Positions 1-6,391 of a stretch of DNA of 8,045 bases are shown piece after piece. Numbering within the stretch: the first letter of the stretch is position 1; each line of letters starts with the position of its first letter. Below the pieces are notes generated by a model that made no database searches, was not told the origin of the DNA, and worked only from the letters and a program-made list of their open reading frames with translations. Position numbers and translations under genes: made by a program. The stretch is from the NCBI GenBank assembly GCA_020049615.1, contig JAIFKN010000185.1:1-8045 (forward strand), in the 5' to 3' direction. This DNA is from a bacterium (GTDB lineage Bacteria; Planctomycetota; UBA11346).

Positions 1-2
1 TG

Positions 3-1370
3 ACCGCCGCCGGCACGGTGGTGAAGGTCAACACCATCGCCGCCATCCTCACCAGCAAGGGCGAGGACATCGCCGCCACCCTGGCCGAGGCGAAGAAGAA
101 GAACGAGGCCCTGGCCGCCGGTGGGGCCGCCGCCGCGCCGGTCGCCACCGCCAGCGGAGCGCCCAAGCCGGCGCTGAACTTCGCCGCCATCCCGGCCCCG
201 GCCAAGGCCGCCCCGGTGAAGAAGGGCCCGCGCGTCTCGCCGGTCGCGGCGCGCATCGCCGCCGAGAACGGCGTCGACCTGACCCGCATCAGTGGCAGCG
301 GCCCCGACGGACGCATCGTCCGCGCCGACGTCGAGCGCGCGGTCAAGGACGGCTCGGCCAAGGCCGCCGCCGGCCCCGCCGCCCCGACGAAACCCAAGTT
401 GAAGGTGCTGCGCGCCGACGCCGCCGACAAGGCCGTCGCGATGTCGCCGATGCGCAGCATCATCGCCAGCCGCCTGCAGGCCTCGAAGCAGCAGATCCCG
501 CACTTCTACGTCGAGGAGCAGGTCGACGCCGGCCAGCTCGACCTGGTGCGCGAGCAGCTCAACCGGCTCGACGGCGTGCGCGTGACGATCAACGATCTGG
601 TCGTGCGCGCCAGCGCCCTGGCGCTGCGCGCCCACCCGCGGCTCAACGCCACCTTCGACGGCAAGACCGTCACCCAGCTCGACAGCTCGGACATCTCGGT
701 CGCGGTCTCCCTGCCTGACGGCCTGATCACCCCCATCGTGACCAAGGCGCACAGCAAGAGCGTGCGCGCGATCGGCGAAGAGATCCGCATCCTGGCCAAG
801 AAGGCGCAGGACGGGAAGTTGGCCCCGGCCGAGTTCCAGGGCGGCAGCTTCACCATCAGCAACCTCGGCAGCACCGGCATCGCCGCCTTCAGCGCGATCA
901 TCAACCCGCCGCAGGTCGCGATCCTGGCCGTCGCCGCGATCCGCGACGAGCCGGTGATCCGCAACGGCGCCGTGGTCCCCGGACGTCTCGTCCGCCTGAC
1001 CCTCAGCGCCGACCACCGCGCGGTCGACGGCGCCGACGCGGCGGCGTTCATGAAGACGCTGCGCGAGCTGCTCGAGAACCCGACACCTACCAAGCTGCCA
1101 CGGAGACACAGAGATCCACGGAGGGCCACAGAGACGAAATATGAGATCCTCGACTCTGTGGCCTCCTGCCTTTTACCTCTGTGCCTCCGTGGTTTCGAAA
1201 GGCTCCCATCATGTCTGATTACGAAGTCCTGGTCATCGGCGCCGGTCCCGGCGGTTACGTCGCGGCGATCAAGGCCGCGCAGCACGGCAAGAAGACCGCC
1301 GTGGTCGAGCGCGAACACCTCGGCGGCATCTGCCTCAACTGGGGCTGCATCCCGACCAAGGCCCTGCTGA
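3..1370 (+). CDS. pdhC: Dihydrolipoamide acetyltransferase, PDH complex E2 (5'-partial; natural stop lost)
   Basis: E2 core of the pyruvate dehydrogenase complex, which moves the acetyl group from lipoyl-lysine to CoA in the cytoplasm. The window opens inside the gene, at the end of a lipoyl domain ('GTVVKVNTIAAIL'; the lipoylated Lys lies upstream). An Ala/Pro-rich linker follows, then the peripheral subunit-binding domain at about 231-345 ('RVSPVAARIAAENGVDL...GRIVRADV') and the catalytic CAT-type domain from about 435 to 1082. The catalytic motif DHRAVDG is at 1011-1031, with His at 1014-1016. 'IPHFYVEEQVD' and the lpdA gene downstream favour PDH over 2-oxoglutarate dehydrogenase. Family homology ends at 'LRELLENP' (about 1082). 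The frame then reads through a repeat and 160 bases into lpdA, stopping at 1370, so the last ~95 residues are probably not native. One extra C near 1080 would give 'ENPDTYQAA...' and a stop at 1142-1144, before lpdA. The E2 assignment is firm; the 3' end is not. Confidence 0.9.
   Translation, partial: TAAGTVVKVNTIAAILTSKGEDIAATLAEAKKKNEALAAGGAAAAPVATASGAPKPALNFAAIPAPAKAAPVKKGPRVSPVAARIAAENGVDLTRISGSGPDGRIVRADVERAVKDGSAKAAAGPAAPTKPKLKVLRADAADKAVAMSPMRSIIASRLQASKQQIPHFYVEEQVDAGQLDLVREQLNRLDGVRVTINDLVVRASALALRAHPRLNATFDGKTVTQLDSSDISVAVSLPDGLITPIVTKAHSKSVRAIGEEIRILAKKAQDGKLAPAEFQGGSFTISNLGSTGIAAFSAIINPPQVAILAVAAIRDEPVIRNGAVVPGRLVRLTLSADHRAVDGADAAAFMKTLRELLENPTPTKLPRRHRDPRRATETKYEILDSVASCLLPLCLRGFERLPSCLITKSWSSAPVPAVTSRRSRPRSTARRPPWSSANTSAASASTGAASRPRPC
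1098..1192. repeat. Nested palindromic intergenic repeat (CCACGGAGGCACAGAG family)
   Basis: The outer arms, 1098-1113 (CCACGGAGACACAGAG) and 1177-1192 (CTCTGTGCCTCCGTGG), are inverted repeats matching at 15 of 16 positions. A second CCACGGAG...CCACAGAG unit at 1116-1133 pairs with CTCTGTGGCCTCC at 1154-1166, apart from one bulged base. The whole forms a hairpin of about 95 nt with a short AT-richer centre. Units of this type recur between genes in many environmental bacterial genomes (from memory, not searched). It fills the E2-lpdA junction and runs over the expected end of the E2 gene. Confidence 0.85.
1198..1202 (+). promoter_or_regulatory. Probable ribosome binding site of lpdA
   Basis: AAAGG lies 8 bases upstream of the ATG at 1211. 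It directly follows the right arm of the palindromic repeat and supports 1211 over an upstream in-frame GTG at 1181, which lies inside the repeat. Confidence 0.4.
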
Positions 1371-2582
1371 AGAGCGCTGAGATGCTCGAAAGCATGCGCC
1401 ACGCCAAGGACTTCGGCCTGGTCGTCGGCGAGGTGAAGGCCGACTTCCCGGCGGTGATGAAGCGCTCGCGCGACGTCGCCAACGGCATGTCGAAGGGCAT
1501 CGATTTCCTGATGAAGAAGAACAAGATCACCGTGCTCACCGGCACGGCCTCGTTCGCCGGCCCCAAGACGCTGACCCTGACCAAGCCCGACGGCAGCGCC
1601 CAGACCGTCACCGCCGACAACATCATCATCGCCACCGGCCACAAACCGCGCACCTTCCCGCACCTGCCGGTCGACGGCAAGAAGGTCATCAACTATCGCC
1701 ACGCCCTGTCGCTCGAAGCGATGCCGAAGTCGATCCTGTGCATCGGCGCCGGCGCCATCGGCATGGAGTTCGGCTTCTTCCTGCGCTCGATGGGCACCGC
1801 CGTCACCGTCGTCGAGGTGATGGACCAGGTCCTGCCGGTCGAGGACGCCGAGATCGCCAAGTTCGTCGAGCGCCAGTTCACCAAGCAGGGCGTGACGGTC
1901 CAAGCTGGAGGACAGCGCCGGCGGCGTGAAGGTGCACCTGGAGAAGGGCGGCGTTGCCGAGGTCGTCGAGGTCGAGAAGGTGCTGGTCGCGGTCGGCTTC
2001 CTCGCCAACACCGAGGGCCTCAACCTCGACACCGCCGGGGTCAAGCTCGACGAGCGCGGCTTCATTGCGGTCGACGCCAACCAGCTGACCAGCGCACCTG
2101 GCGTCTACGCCATCGGCGACGTCGCCGGCAAGCAACTGCTGGCGCATAAGGCGAGCTTCGAAGGCGAGGCCGCGGTCGGCCACATCGCCGGCCATCCGGC
2201 CCCGGTCGACTACCGCCAGATCCCCGGCTGCACCTACTGCCAGCCGCAGGTCGCCTCGATCGGCCTGACCGAGAAGAAGGCGCTGGAGGCCGGCAGGAAA
2301 CTCAAGATCGGCCGCTTCCAGTTCGTCGCCTCGGGCAAGGCCAAGGCCATCGGCCACCCCGAAGGCATGGTCAAGCTGATCTTCGATGCCGAGTACGAGC
2401 AGCTGATCGGCGCCCACATCGTCGGCGTCGACGCCACCGAGATGCTCGGCGAGCTGTGCCTGGCCCTGAAGCTGGAATGCACCGCCCGCGAGATCGCCGA
2501 GACGGTGCACGCGCATCCGACGCTGGCCGAGGCGGTGATGGAAGCGGCGGCGGACGCCCTGGGACACGCCGTCCACCAGTAG
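1211..2582 (+). CDS. lpdA: Dihydrolipoamide dehydrogenase, E3 (internal deletion/frameshift near 1900)
   Basis: FAD flavoprotein that reoxidises dihydrolipoamide on E2 and passes electrons to NAD+. The first frame (from 1211) shows the FAD site GAGPGGYVAA (residues 10-19), the redox disulfide C41/C46 in 'GGICLNWGCIPTK', and the NAD-binding GAGAIGMEFG from residue 179. It is coherent to 'KQGVTVQ' at about 1903. The gene resumes in another frame at about 1902 with 'KLEDSAGGVKVHLE', then the second FAD motif 'GVYAIGDVAG' and the C-terminal catalytic 'HAHPTLAE', ending with TAG at 2580-2582. The family normally has about six to eight more residues between 'GVTV' and 'KLE', so this looks like a deletion of 3n+2 bases (around 20), not a one-base slip. 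The span codes for about 457 residues, slightly short of the usual 460-475. As read, the first frame stops at 2149 and the second begins at an internal GTG at 1926. It belongs to an operon with E2. Function would be lost if the break is real. Confidence 0.9.
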
Positions 2583-2584
2583 CC

Positions 2585-2605
2585 CGGGGGCCTCGCCGGC
2601 CCCCG
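2585..2605 (+). terminator. GC-rich hairpin 3 bases after lpdA
   Basis: CGGGGGCC (2585-2592), loop TCGCC, then GGCCCCCG (2598-2605): an 8-bp perfect stem starting three bases after the lpdA stop. No U-tract follows, so it is either a non-canonical terminator, an mRNA 3'-end stabiliser, or part of a dispersed GC-rich repeat. The gene on the far side converges on it. Confidence 0.5.
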
Positions 2606-2614
2606 AGCCCCCGC

Positions 2615-2632
2615 CCAGGGCCTTCGCCCTGG
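2615..2632 (+). terminator. Second hairpin downstream of lpdA
   Basis: CCAGGGC (2615-2621), loop CTTC, then GCCCTGG (2626-2632), a 7-bp perfect stem. It is in tandem with the hairpin at 2585-2605 and again has no T-run. The two together look like a tandem stop structure between converging genes. Confidence 0.4.
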
Positions 2633-2745
2633 ACCCGCTCGACACGCCGCGCTGACGCGCGTCGATGTGTTGGGGCGGCGAGATTTCCAGGCTCGCTGCG
2701 GCCTCGCGATATCTACCACACGGAGAGGCTCCAACCGTCCGTCGC

Positions 2746-2813
2746 TCGCCCGGGCGCTCGCTCGGCGGACGCTTGGCGGGCGCCAGTCGCCCGGGCGCTC
2801 GCTCGGCGGACGC
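2746..2813. repeat. Perfect 27-bp direct repeat in the lpdA-kinase intergenic region
   Basis: The 27-base unit at 2746-2772 recurs exactly at 2787-2813, 41 bases apart start to start. The unit begins TCGCCCGGGCGC and ends GGCGGACGC. It contains the 10-bp palindrome CGCCCGGGCG. The 14 bases between copies (TTGGCGGGCGCCAG) hold a further GGCG/CGCC palindrome. Only two copies are present. The rest of the gene-free stretch 2633-2823 shows nothing I can name. Confidence 0.85.
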
Positions 2814-2823
2814 CAGCAAGGCG

Positions 2824-3884
2824 CTATGCCCCGGTGTTGATTGACATGCGCATGCGACCCACGAACTGACGCAGCACGCGATTGGCCAGGCTGATGTCGC
2901 CGATGCGCCGCTTGAGATCGGTGGTGCAGTTGTCGATCAGCGAATCGAAGGTGATGTCGCCGGTGGCGGCGAAGCCGCGGCGGTCGTTGGCGGCGATATG
3001 GCCTTGAGCAGCACGCGCTGCTGGCCAAGCGGCTCCTTGGTTGCCGCGCCCGCGGTCACCGCCCAGGCGAAGGGATGGTGGCCGGTGACCAGCTCGTAGA
3101 CCATGATCGCCCACGAGTAGACGTCGCCACGCACTTCGACCAGCTGTTCGTGCTCGCCGGTCAGGGCGTAGAAGGCCTGCTCGGGGCTGGCGTACTTCGG
3201 CGTCAGCAGCACGGATTCACGGTGCACCCGGCGGGTACGCCAGCGGGCAATGCCGAAGTCGGCGATCTTGGCAACCCCAGGGGCGAAGACGAGGATGTTC
3301 TGCGGCTTGATGTCACGGTGGGCGACATGGTGCAGATGGGCTTCGTGGATCCCCTCCGTGGCGGCGCACAAGGCCTCCAGCAGCGACATGCGGTCGAGGC
3401 CCGGCGTCTTGCGCGTCGCCCGCATCACCCGGTCGAGCGAACCGAAACGCGCCCGTTCGGTGACCATGAAGGGGAGCAGCTTGACCGGGAAGAAGTCGCG
3501 CAGCTCCTCAGCCAGATCATGCGGCAGCTCGGCGTCGCCGTATTCCATGACCTGGACGATGTGCGGGCTGCGGCGCGAGAGGATCATGGTCTTCTCGCAC
3601 TCGACCTTGAAGGCGCCGAAGGCGGAAAGGGCGTCCTCAATCTCCTCGACCGCCGGGACGAAGATCTTCACCGCCACGCTCTCGCCGTGGTAGCGGCCGG
3701 AGTAGACCACCGTCTCCTTGCTCGCCTTGGCCAGCGGCTCGACCAGCTGGATGCCCTGGGCGAGGAAGACCTCCTTCAGGGTCGCCTCGAAGGCGGCAGC
3801 ATGCACTTCGCGGCGGCGCAACAGCTCGCTCGACTGGGGGGTGCCAGCGGTGGTCGTTTCGACTCCTGTATCCTCCACAGCCAT
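2824..3884 (-). CDS. Hanks-type Ser/Thr protein kinase (single-base frameshift near 3001)
   Basis: Cytosolic eukaryotic-like kinase; no membrane segment or sensor domain is visible. Counting from the ATG at 3882-3884: a degenerate glycine loop at 53-65 (KASKETVVYSGRY instead of GxGxxG), VAVK with the ATP-binding Lys at 73, an alpha-C glutamate at 95 or 97, HRDIKPQN (Asp191, Asn196), DFG (Asp209), SPEQ at 233-236 in place of APE, and the alpha-F Asp254 in 'GDVYSW'. The main frame is coherent to 'QQRVLLKA' and then turns into low-complexity Pro/Ala/Ser. Adding one base at 3000-3003 (a C on the coding strand) joins it to 'HIAANDRRGFAATGDITF' and a stop at 2824-2826, giving about 354 residues. 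The start is the first ATG of the coherent region; the frame stays open upstream to 4133 but runs through repeat sequence. No Shine-Dalgarno site is seen. The catalytic residues predict an active enzyme; the substrate is unknown. An intact frame and a sensible tail after one insertion favour a sequencing slip. Confidence 0.85.
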
Positions 3885-3935
3885 GCGCGGGAGTGTGTGA
3901 TGCGGAGGGGGAGTACAATACCATTGCCCCAGGGG

Positions 3936-4298
3936 CCATTGCCCCAAGGGGTTAGGAGTTAGGGCCGAGGGAAGGGGTAACGGGTGGAGGTCAGGTACAG
4001 CTTCCAGCCCAGGGCATGACGATGGAGGCGGGCAAAGCCGCGCCATTGCACTCGTACGACCCCTCTGTCTTGCGAAACGGGGCCTGAATAGGTCAGGTAG
4101 CGGCGCCTGTGGGGGGCCTGCCAACGCCAACATGCTCCGTCAAACCGCAACGTGATGCATGTTGATCCGGTTTCGATGACGAGATCGAGGTGCTGCGGCC
4201 CATGTCCCCGGTGGCTTAGCAGCGTGGCCCGCGATCCAACGACAACGGCCCCATCCCTACGACCCTGCCCCCTAACCCCTAACCCCTTGGGGCAATGG
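3936..4298. repeat. 363-bp cassette bounded by 29-bp terminal inverted repeats
   Basis: The arm at 3936-3964 (CCATTGCCCCAAGGGG then TTAGGAGTTAGGG) is the reverse complement of the arm at 4270-4298 (CCCTAACCCCTAACCCC then TTGGGGCAATGG) at 28 of 29 positions. An extra partial copy, CCATTGCCCCAGGGG, abuts the left arm at 3921-3935. I see no obvious target-site duplication outside the arms. The interior codes for most of one small protein on the minus strand and no transposase. It could be a MITE-like non-autonomous element, or two copies of a dispersed intergenic repeat that happen to flank a small gene in opposite orientation. Confidence 0.8.
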
Positions 4299-4318
4299 TG
4301 CGGATCACCCCCGCCCAT
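3959..4318 (-). CDS. Small protein with a LigD 3'-phosphoesterase-like signature
   Basis: About 119 residues if started at the ATG at 4316-4318, which overlaps the Trm112-like gene upstream by 14 bases. The conserved-looking part starts near 'ATLLSHRGHGPQHLDLVIE' and continues through 'DGACWRWQAPHRRRYL' and 'TYSGPVSQDRGVVRV'. The pattern H-x6-H-x-D-x3-E, followed by HRRxYLxYxGPVSxxRGxV, resembles small planctomycete proteins that I associate with the 3'-phosphoesterase (PE) domain of DNA ligase D, where HxxxxxHYDFRLE and a later DH...FEG...G carry the metal site. This is recognition by eye, so a different fold is possible. The first ~20 residues (including 'HHCPKGLGVRG') and the TAA stop at 3959-3961 are encoded by the inverted-repeat arms, so the native start may be lost or may be a non-ATG codon inside. 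An ATG at 4252-4254 lies one frame off and soon meets a stop. Confidence 0.5.
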   Translation of the reverse strand: MGGGDPHHCPKGLGVRGQGRRDGAVVVGSRATLLSHRGHGPQHLDLVIETGSTCITLRFDGACWRWQAPHRRRYLTYSGPVSQDRGVVRVQWRGFARLHRHALGWKLYLTSTRYPFPRP

Positions 4319-4568
4319 GCCGTTTCCGCACCGCGTCGGCACCCTGGCCGATGGGTCCGCCAAGCGCCATCAACCGCTTCCATTCGGCCTCCTCGAGAGT
4401 CGCGGCTTCATCGATGAGCATGACCGGGATGTCACCCTCCACCCGGTAGGCCCGCCGGGTGGTGGAGTCGGTGGAGACCAGACGGCCCTCGACCCAGACG
4501 AGCGGCGTCCGGGCCAACGGGCAGACGAGGAGGTCGAAGAGGTCCTGATCGAACGGCAGGGCGGCCAT
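4305..4568 (-). CDS. Trm112-like / YcaR-type small protein
   Basis: 87 residues. 'DQDLFDLLVCPLARTPLVWVEGRLVSTDSTT' followed by 'AYRVEGDIPVMLIDEAA' matches the layout of the Trm112/UPF0434 family: an N-terminal 'LL.CP...PL', a beta-hairpin, then a 'Y.v..GIPvmL..EA' strand. Eukaryotic and archaeal Trm112 proteins activate methyltransferases; the bacterial members are small and poorly characterised. Only one cysteine (C16) remains; the second Cys of the usual CPxC zinc knuckle is replaced, so zinc binding is doubtful. A tail of ~25 residues ('EWKRLMALGGPIGQGADAV' and a basic end) follows the core. I chose the ATG at 4566-4568 because family members begin a few residues before 'LLxLLxCP'; an in-frame ATG at 4587-4589 would add seven residues. 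No Shine-Dalgarno site is seen for either. It is the first gene of a probable minus-strand cluster and is divergent from the DHH gene. Confidence 0.75.
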   Translation of the reverse strand: MAALPFDQDLFDLLVCPLARTPLVWVEGRLVSTDSTTRRAYRVEGDIPVMLIDEAATLEEAEWKRLMALGGPIGQGADAVRKRHGRG

Positions 4569-4601
4569 GCTGACATCATGCGTGACCATCAGGGCATTGC
4601 C

Positions 4602-4630
4602 AGTACAGAGGTTAGGGAGAGCAACAGCAA
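4602..4630 (-). promoter_or_regulatory. Possible sigma-70-type promoter for the Trm112-like gene
   Basis: On the minus strand, TTGCTG (4630-4625) and TGTACT (4607-4602) are separated by 17 bases. They match 3 of 6 and 4 of 6 consensus bases. The pair lies in the 106-base gap between the two divergent genes. The match is weak and the spacing is its main support. Confidence 0.2.
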
Positions 4631-4674
4631 TCCGCGATTGCAGGTGCCGGAGGCATGCTACCGTCCCCGCCCTC

Positions 4675-6138
4675 ATGCCACGGCGACACAGCGCCGCAGG
4701 TGCGTCCCGCGACGCCACCATCATTGGACACAACAACCAGGTGATCGCGGCGGTCGGCCTCTTTGTCGGCGGCGGCATCCGGGTCCGTGTCTATACCGCC
4801 TCGTCGGAACTGGAGGAGCAACTCGCCCTCTATCCCGGGGTCAGCGTCACCGTGGTGGAAGACGACTACCCGCAGCGCCCGACCGACCTGCCGCCACCAC
4901 CCTATTTCGTCGCCGTCGACCAGCTCGACGTCGCCGAACGGATCCGCGGCTGGCTGCCCGAAACCGTAGCGCGATTCGTGCTCGGTTCAGAGCGCCTGCA
5001 ACGCAAGCGCATCCCCGGTTTCCTGCACCTCCATGAAAGCGCTTCGGCCGTGCGGCAGCGGCTTGAGGTGCGGCTGGCGACCCTGCGGCGGGTCGACCGC
5101 CTGATGGAGCTGGCCCGCGGTGCGGCACGCCCGCTGATCCTCATGTACGGCGACCCTGATCCCGATGCGATCGGTGCCGCCCTTGGTCTGCGTGCACTGT
5201 GGACGGCGGCAGGCCGGAACCCCCTGCTGCGCTACACCGGCGAGGTGCAGCGCTATCAGAACAAGCTGCTGCTCTCCTGGCTGCGGGTCGAGATCGAACG
5301 CCTCCGCCCCGAGGAGATCGGAGAGGCCGATCTGCTGGCCGTGGTCGACGCCCAGCCGGGCTTCTGGCGTGAGGCGCCGCCGCGGGCGCAGGTGGTCATC
5401 GATCACCACCCGCGCCGGGACGACACTGCAGCGGACTACCTCGATCTGCGCCCCGACTACGGCGCCACCTCGACGATCGTCACCGAGTACCTCAGCGAAG
5501 CCGGCCTGCCCATCGACCGCCAGCTCGCCACGGCCCTGCTCTACGGCATCACCACCGACACCGACGACCTCAAGCGCCATGCCGGCCCGGCTGACATCGC
5601 CGCCTACGAGCTGCTGCAGCACCGTGCCGACAACTCGTTCCGCCAACGCCTCGACAAGTCGCAGATCCCCATGCCGGTGCTCGACTGGATCAGCTGGGGC
5701 ATCGGCCATCGTGTGGTCCACCGTGACCTGTGCCTGATCCACTTCGGCAACGTGCCGACCGCCGACATCATGGTCCAGGTCGCCGATCTCGTGTTGCTGA
5801 CCCACGGCATCGCCTGGGTGGTGTGCAGCGGCATCCGCACGGACGACAACGGCCGCCGCCTGGTGGTGGTGTTCCGCAGCGATGGCCACCATAGCGACGT
5901 CGGCAAGCGCGCCCGCGACGCCTTCGCCGACATCGGTTCGGCCGGTGGCCATCGCACCATGGCTCGGGCCGAGATCCCCCTCGACGACCAGGACCACGAG
6001 ACGGTGGTCGCCTTGCTGGTTGACAACCTGTTCAAGCGCATGGCCCCGTCGCGGCGCCGGCGCATGCGTCAGACCCTGGTCAAGCACCTCGAAGCCCGCC
6101 GTCCAGCCGATCCGGACACCTATGAGCTCGGTGCCTGA
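4675..6138 (+). CDS. DHH/DHHA1 phosphoesterase with N-terminal Rossmann-like domain
   Basis: 487 residues, cytosolic. The N-terminal ~110 residues form a beta-alpha-beta pattern ('ATIIGHNNQVIAAVGLFV', 'IRVRVYTASSELEEQL', 'VSVTVVEDD') like a TrkA-N/RCK nucleotide-binding domain, but GHNNQV stands where GxGxxG is expected. A helical linker follows, then the DHH domain: DPDPDAIG (Asp162, Asp164), DHH at 243-245 and the GITTDTDD stretch (Asp295, Asp297). These are the Mn-binding residues of the NrnA/GdpP superfamily. The C-terminal DHHA1 domain carries GGHRTMA (424-430). The family hydrolyses nano-RNAs, pAp or cyclic dinucleotides; which one applies here cannot be read from the sequence. The start is the ATG at 4675, just before the first strand; the frame is open back to 4567 with no family-like sequence. 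There is no Shine-Dalgarno site. It heads an overlapping three-gene operon and overlaps the next gene by 17 bases. All key catalytic residues are present. Confidence 0.88.
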   Translation: MPRRHSAAGASRDATIIGHNNQVIAAVGLFVGGGIRVRVYTASSELEEQLALYPGVSVTVVEDDYPQRPTDLPPPPYFVAVDQLDVAERIRGWLPETVARFVLGSERLQRKRIPGFLHLHESASAVRQRLEVRLATLRRVDRLMELARGAARPLILMYGDPDPDAIGAALGLRALWTAAGRNPLLRYTGEVQRYQNKLLLSWLRVEIERLRPEEIGEADLLAVVDAQPGFWREAPPRAQVVIDHHPRRDDTAADYLDLRPDYGATSTIVTEYLSEAGLPIDRQLATALLYGITTDTDDLKRHAGPADIAAYELLQHRADNSFRQRLDKSQIPMPVLDWISWGIGHRVVHRDLCLIHFGNVPTADIMVQVADLVLLTHGIAWVVCSGIRTDDNGRRLVVVFRSDGHHSDVGKRARDAFADIGSAGGHRTMARAEIPLDDQDHETVVALLVDNLFKRMAPSRRRRMRQTLVKHLEARRPADPDTYELGA

Positions 6139-6391
6139 GGACCTGATCAGTCAGCTCGTGGTCGTCGACCTGGACGGCCCGTGGGTCGCCTTCGGGCGGC
6201 TGGCGCAGGCCGGGCCCGGCTGGATCGAGCTGGCCGAGGCCGACCTGCACGACATGCGCGAGGGCACCAGCACGCGCGACGTCTACGCCCTGGAGACGCA
6301 GAAGCTCGGCGTGCGGGTGAACCGCCGTCGCGTCCTCCTGCCGGTTTCCCAGATCATCGCGCTGTCCAGGCTCGACGATGTGACGGCATGA
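6122..6391 (+). CDS. Small Sm-like beta-barrel protein (hypothetical)
   Basis: 89 residues, no signal peptide or membrane segment. 'SQLVVVDLDGPWVAFGRLAQAGPGWIELAEADLHDMRE' looks like an Sm1 motif (strand, turn, 'GxL', then 'I.L..AD.HD'), and 'RRVLLPVSQIIALSRLDDV' looks like an Sm2 motif. I recall similar short proteins from planctomycete genomes, ending in the same 'NRRRVL...I..LS.LDDV' block. The fold is inferred from motif spacing; RNA binding is unproven. The ATG at 6122 lies 17 bases inside the end of the DHH gene, and its TGA (6389-6391) overlaps the next ATG as ATGA, so the three genes are very likely translationally coupled. No Shine-Dalgarno site is visible. Pairing with a phosphoesterase of the nano-RNase superfamily makes a role in RNA turnover an attractive but untested idea. 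Confidence 0.75.
   Translation: MSSVPEDLISQLVVVDLDGPWVAFGRLAQAGPGWIELAEADLHDMREGTSTRDVYALETQKLGVRVNRRRVLLPVSQIIALSRLDDVTA

Noticed and set aside
506..2080. A long minus-strand open frame (524 codons) opposite E2 and lpdA
   Set aside because: It is a GC-skew shadow of the two plus-strand genes: low-complexity Arg/Ala/Ser-rich translation, no recognisable domain, and it crosses the boundary of two real genes.
2746..2813. CRISPR array
   Set aside because: Only two repeat copies with a 14-base gap, no further units and no cas genes.
1878..2819. Minus-strand open frame of 313 codons opposite the end of lpdA
   Set aside because: Shadow of lpdA; the translation is Gly/Asp/Leu-rich noise with no motif and runs on into the hairpin and direct-repeat region.
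3905..3925. Minus-strand TATTGT as a -10 box for the kinase
   Set aside because: A single hexamer with no convincing -35 partner at 16-18 bases, beside repeat sequence.
3075..3962. Plus-strand open frame of 295 codons opposite the kinase
   Set aside because: The minus strand here encodes clear kinase motifs in order; the plus-strand translation has none.
3885..4133. N-terminal extension of the kinase to an upstream start at 4133
   Set aside because: The extension reads through the left arm of the inverted repeat and the tail of the small upstream gene, and gives Pro-rich sequence with no kinase-family similarity.
4270..4290. Telomere-like (CCCCTAA)n repeat
   Set aside because: Only about two units are present, and they form part of the 29-bp inverted repeat arm.
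4987..6087. Minus-strand open frame of 366 codons opposite the DHH gene
   Set aside because: The plus strand encodes all DHH/DHHA1 motifs; the antisense translation is a compositional shadow rich in Gly/Ala/Val/Asp/His.
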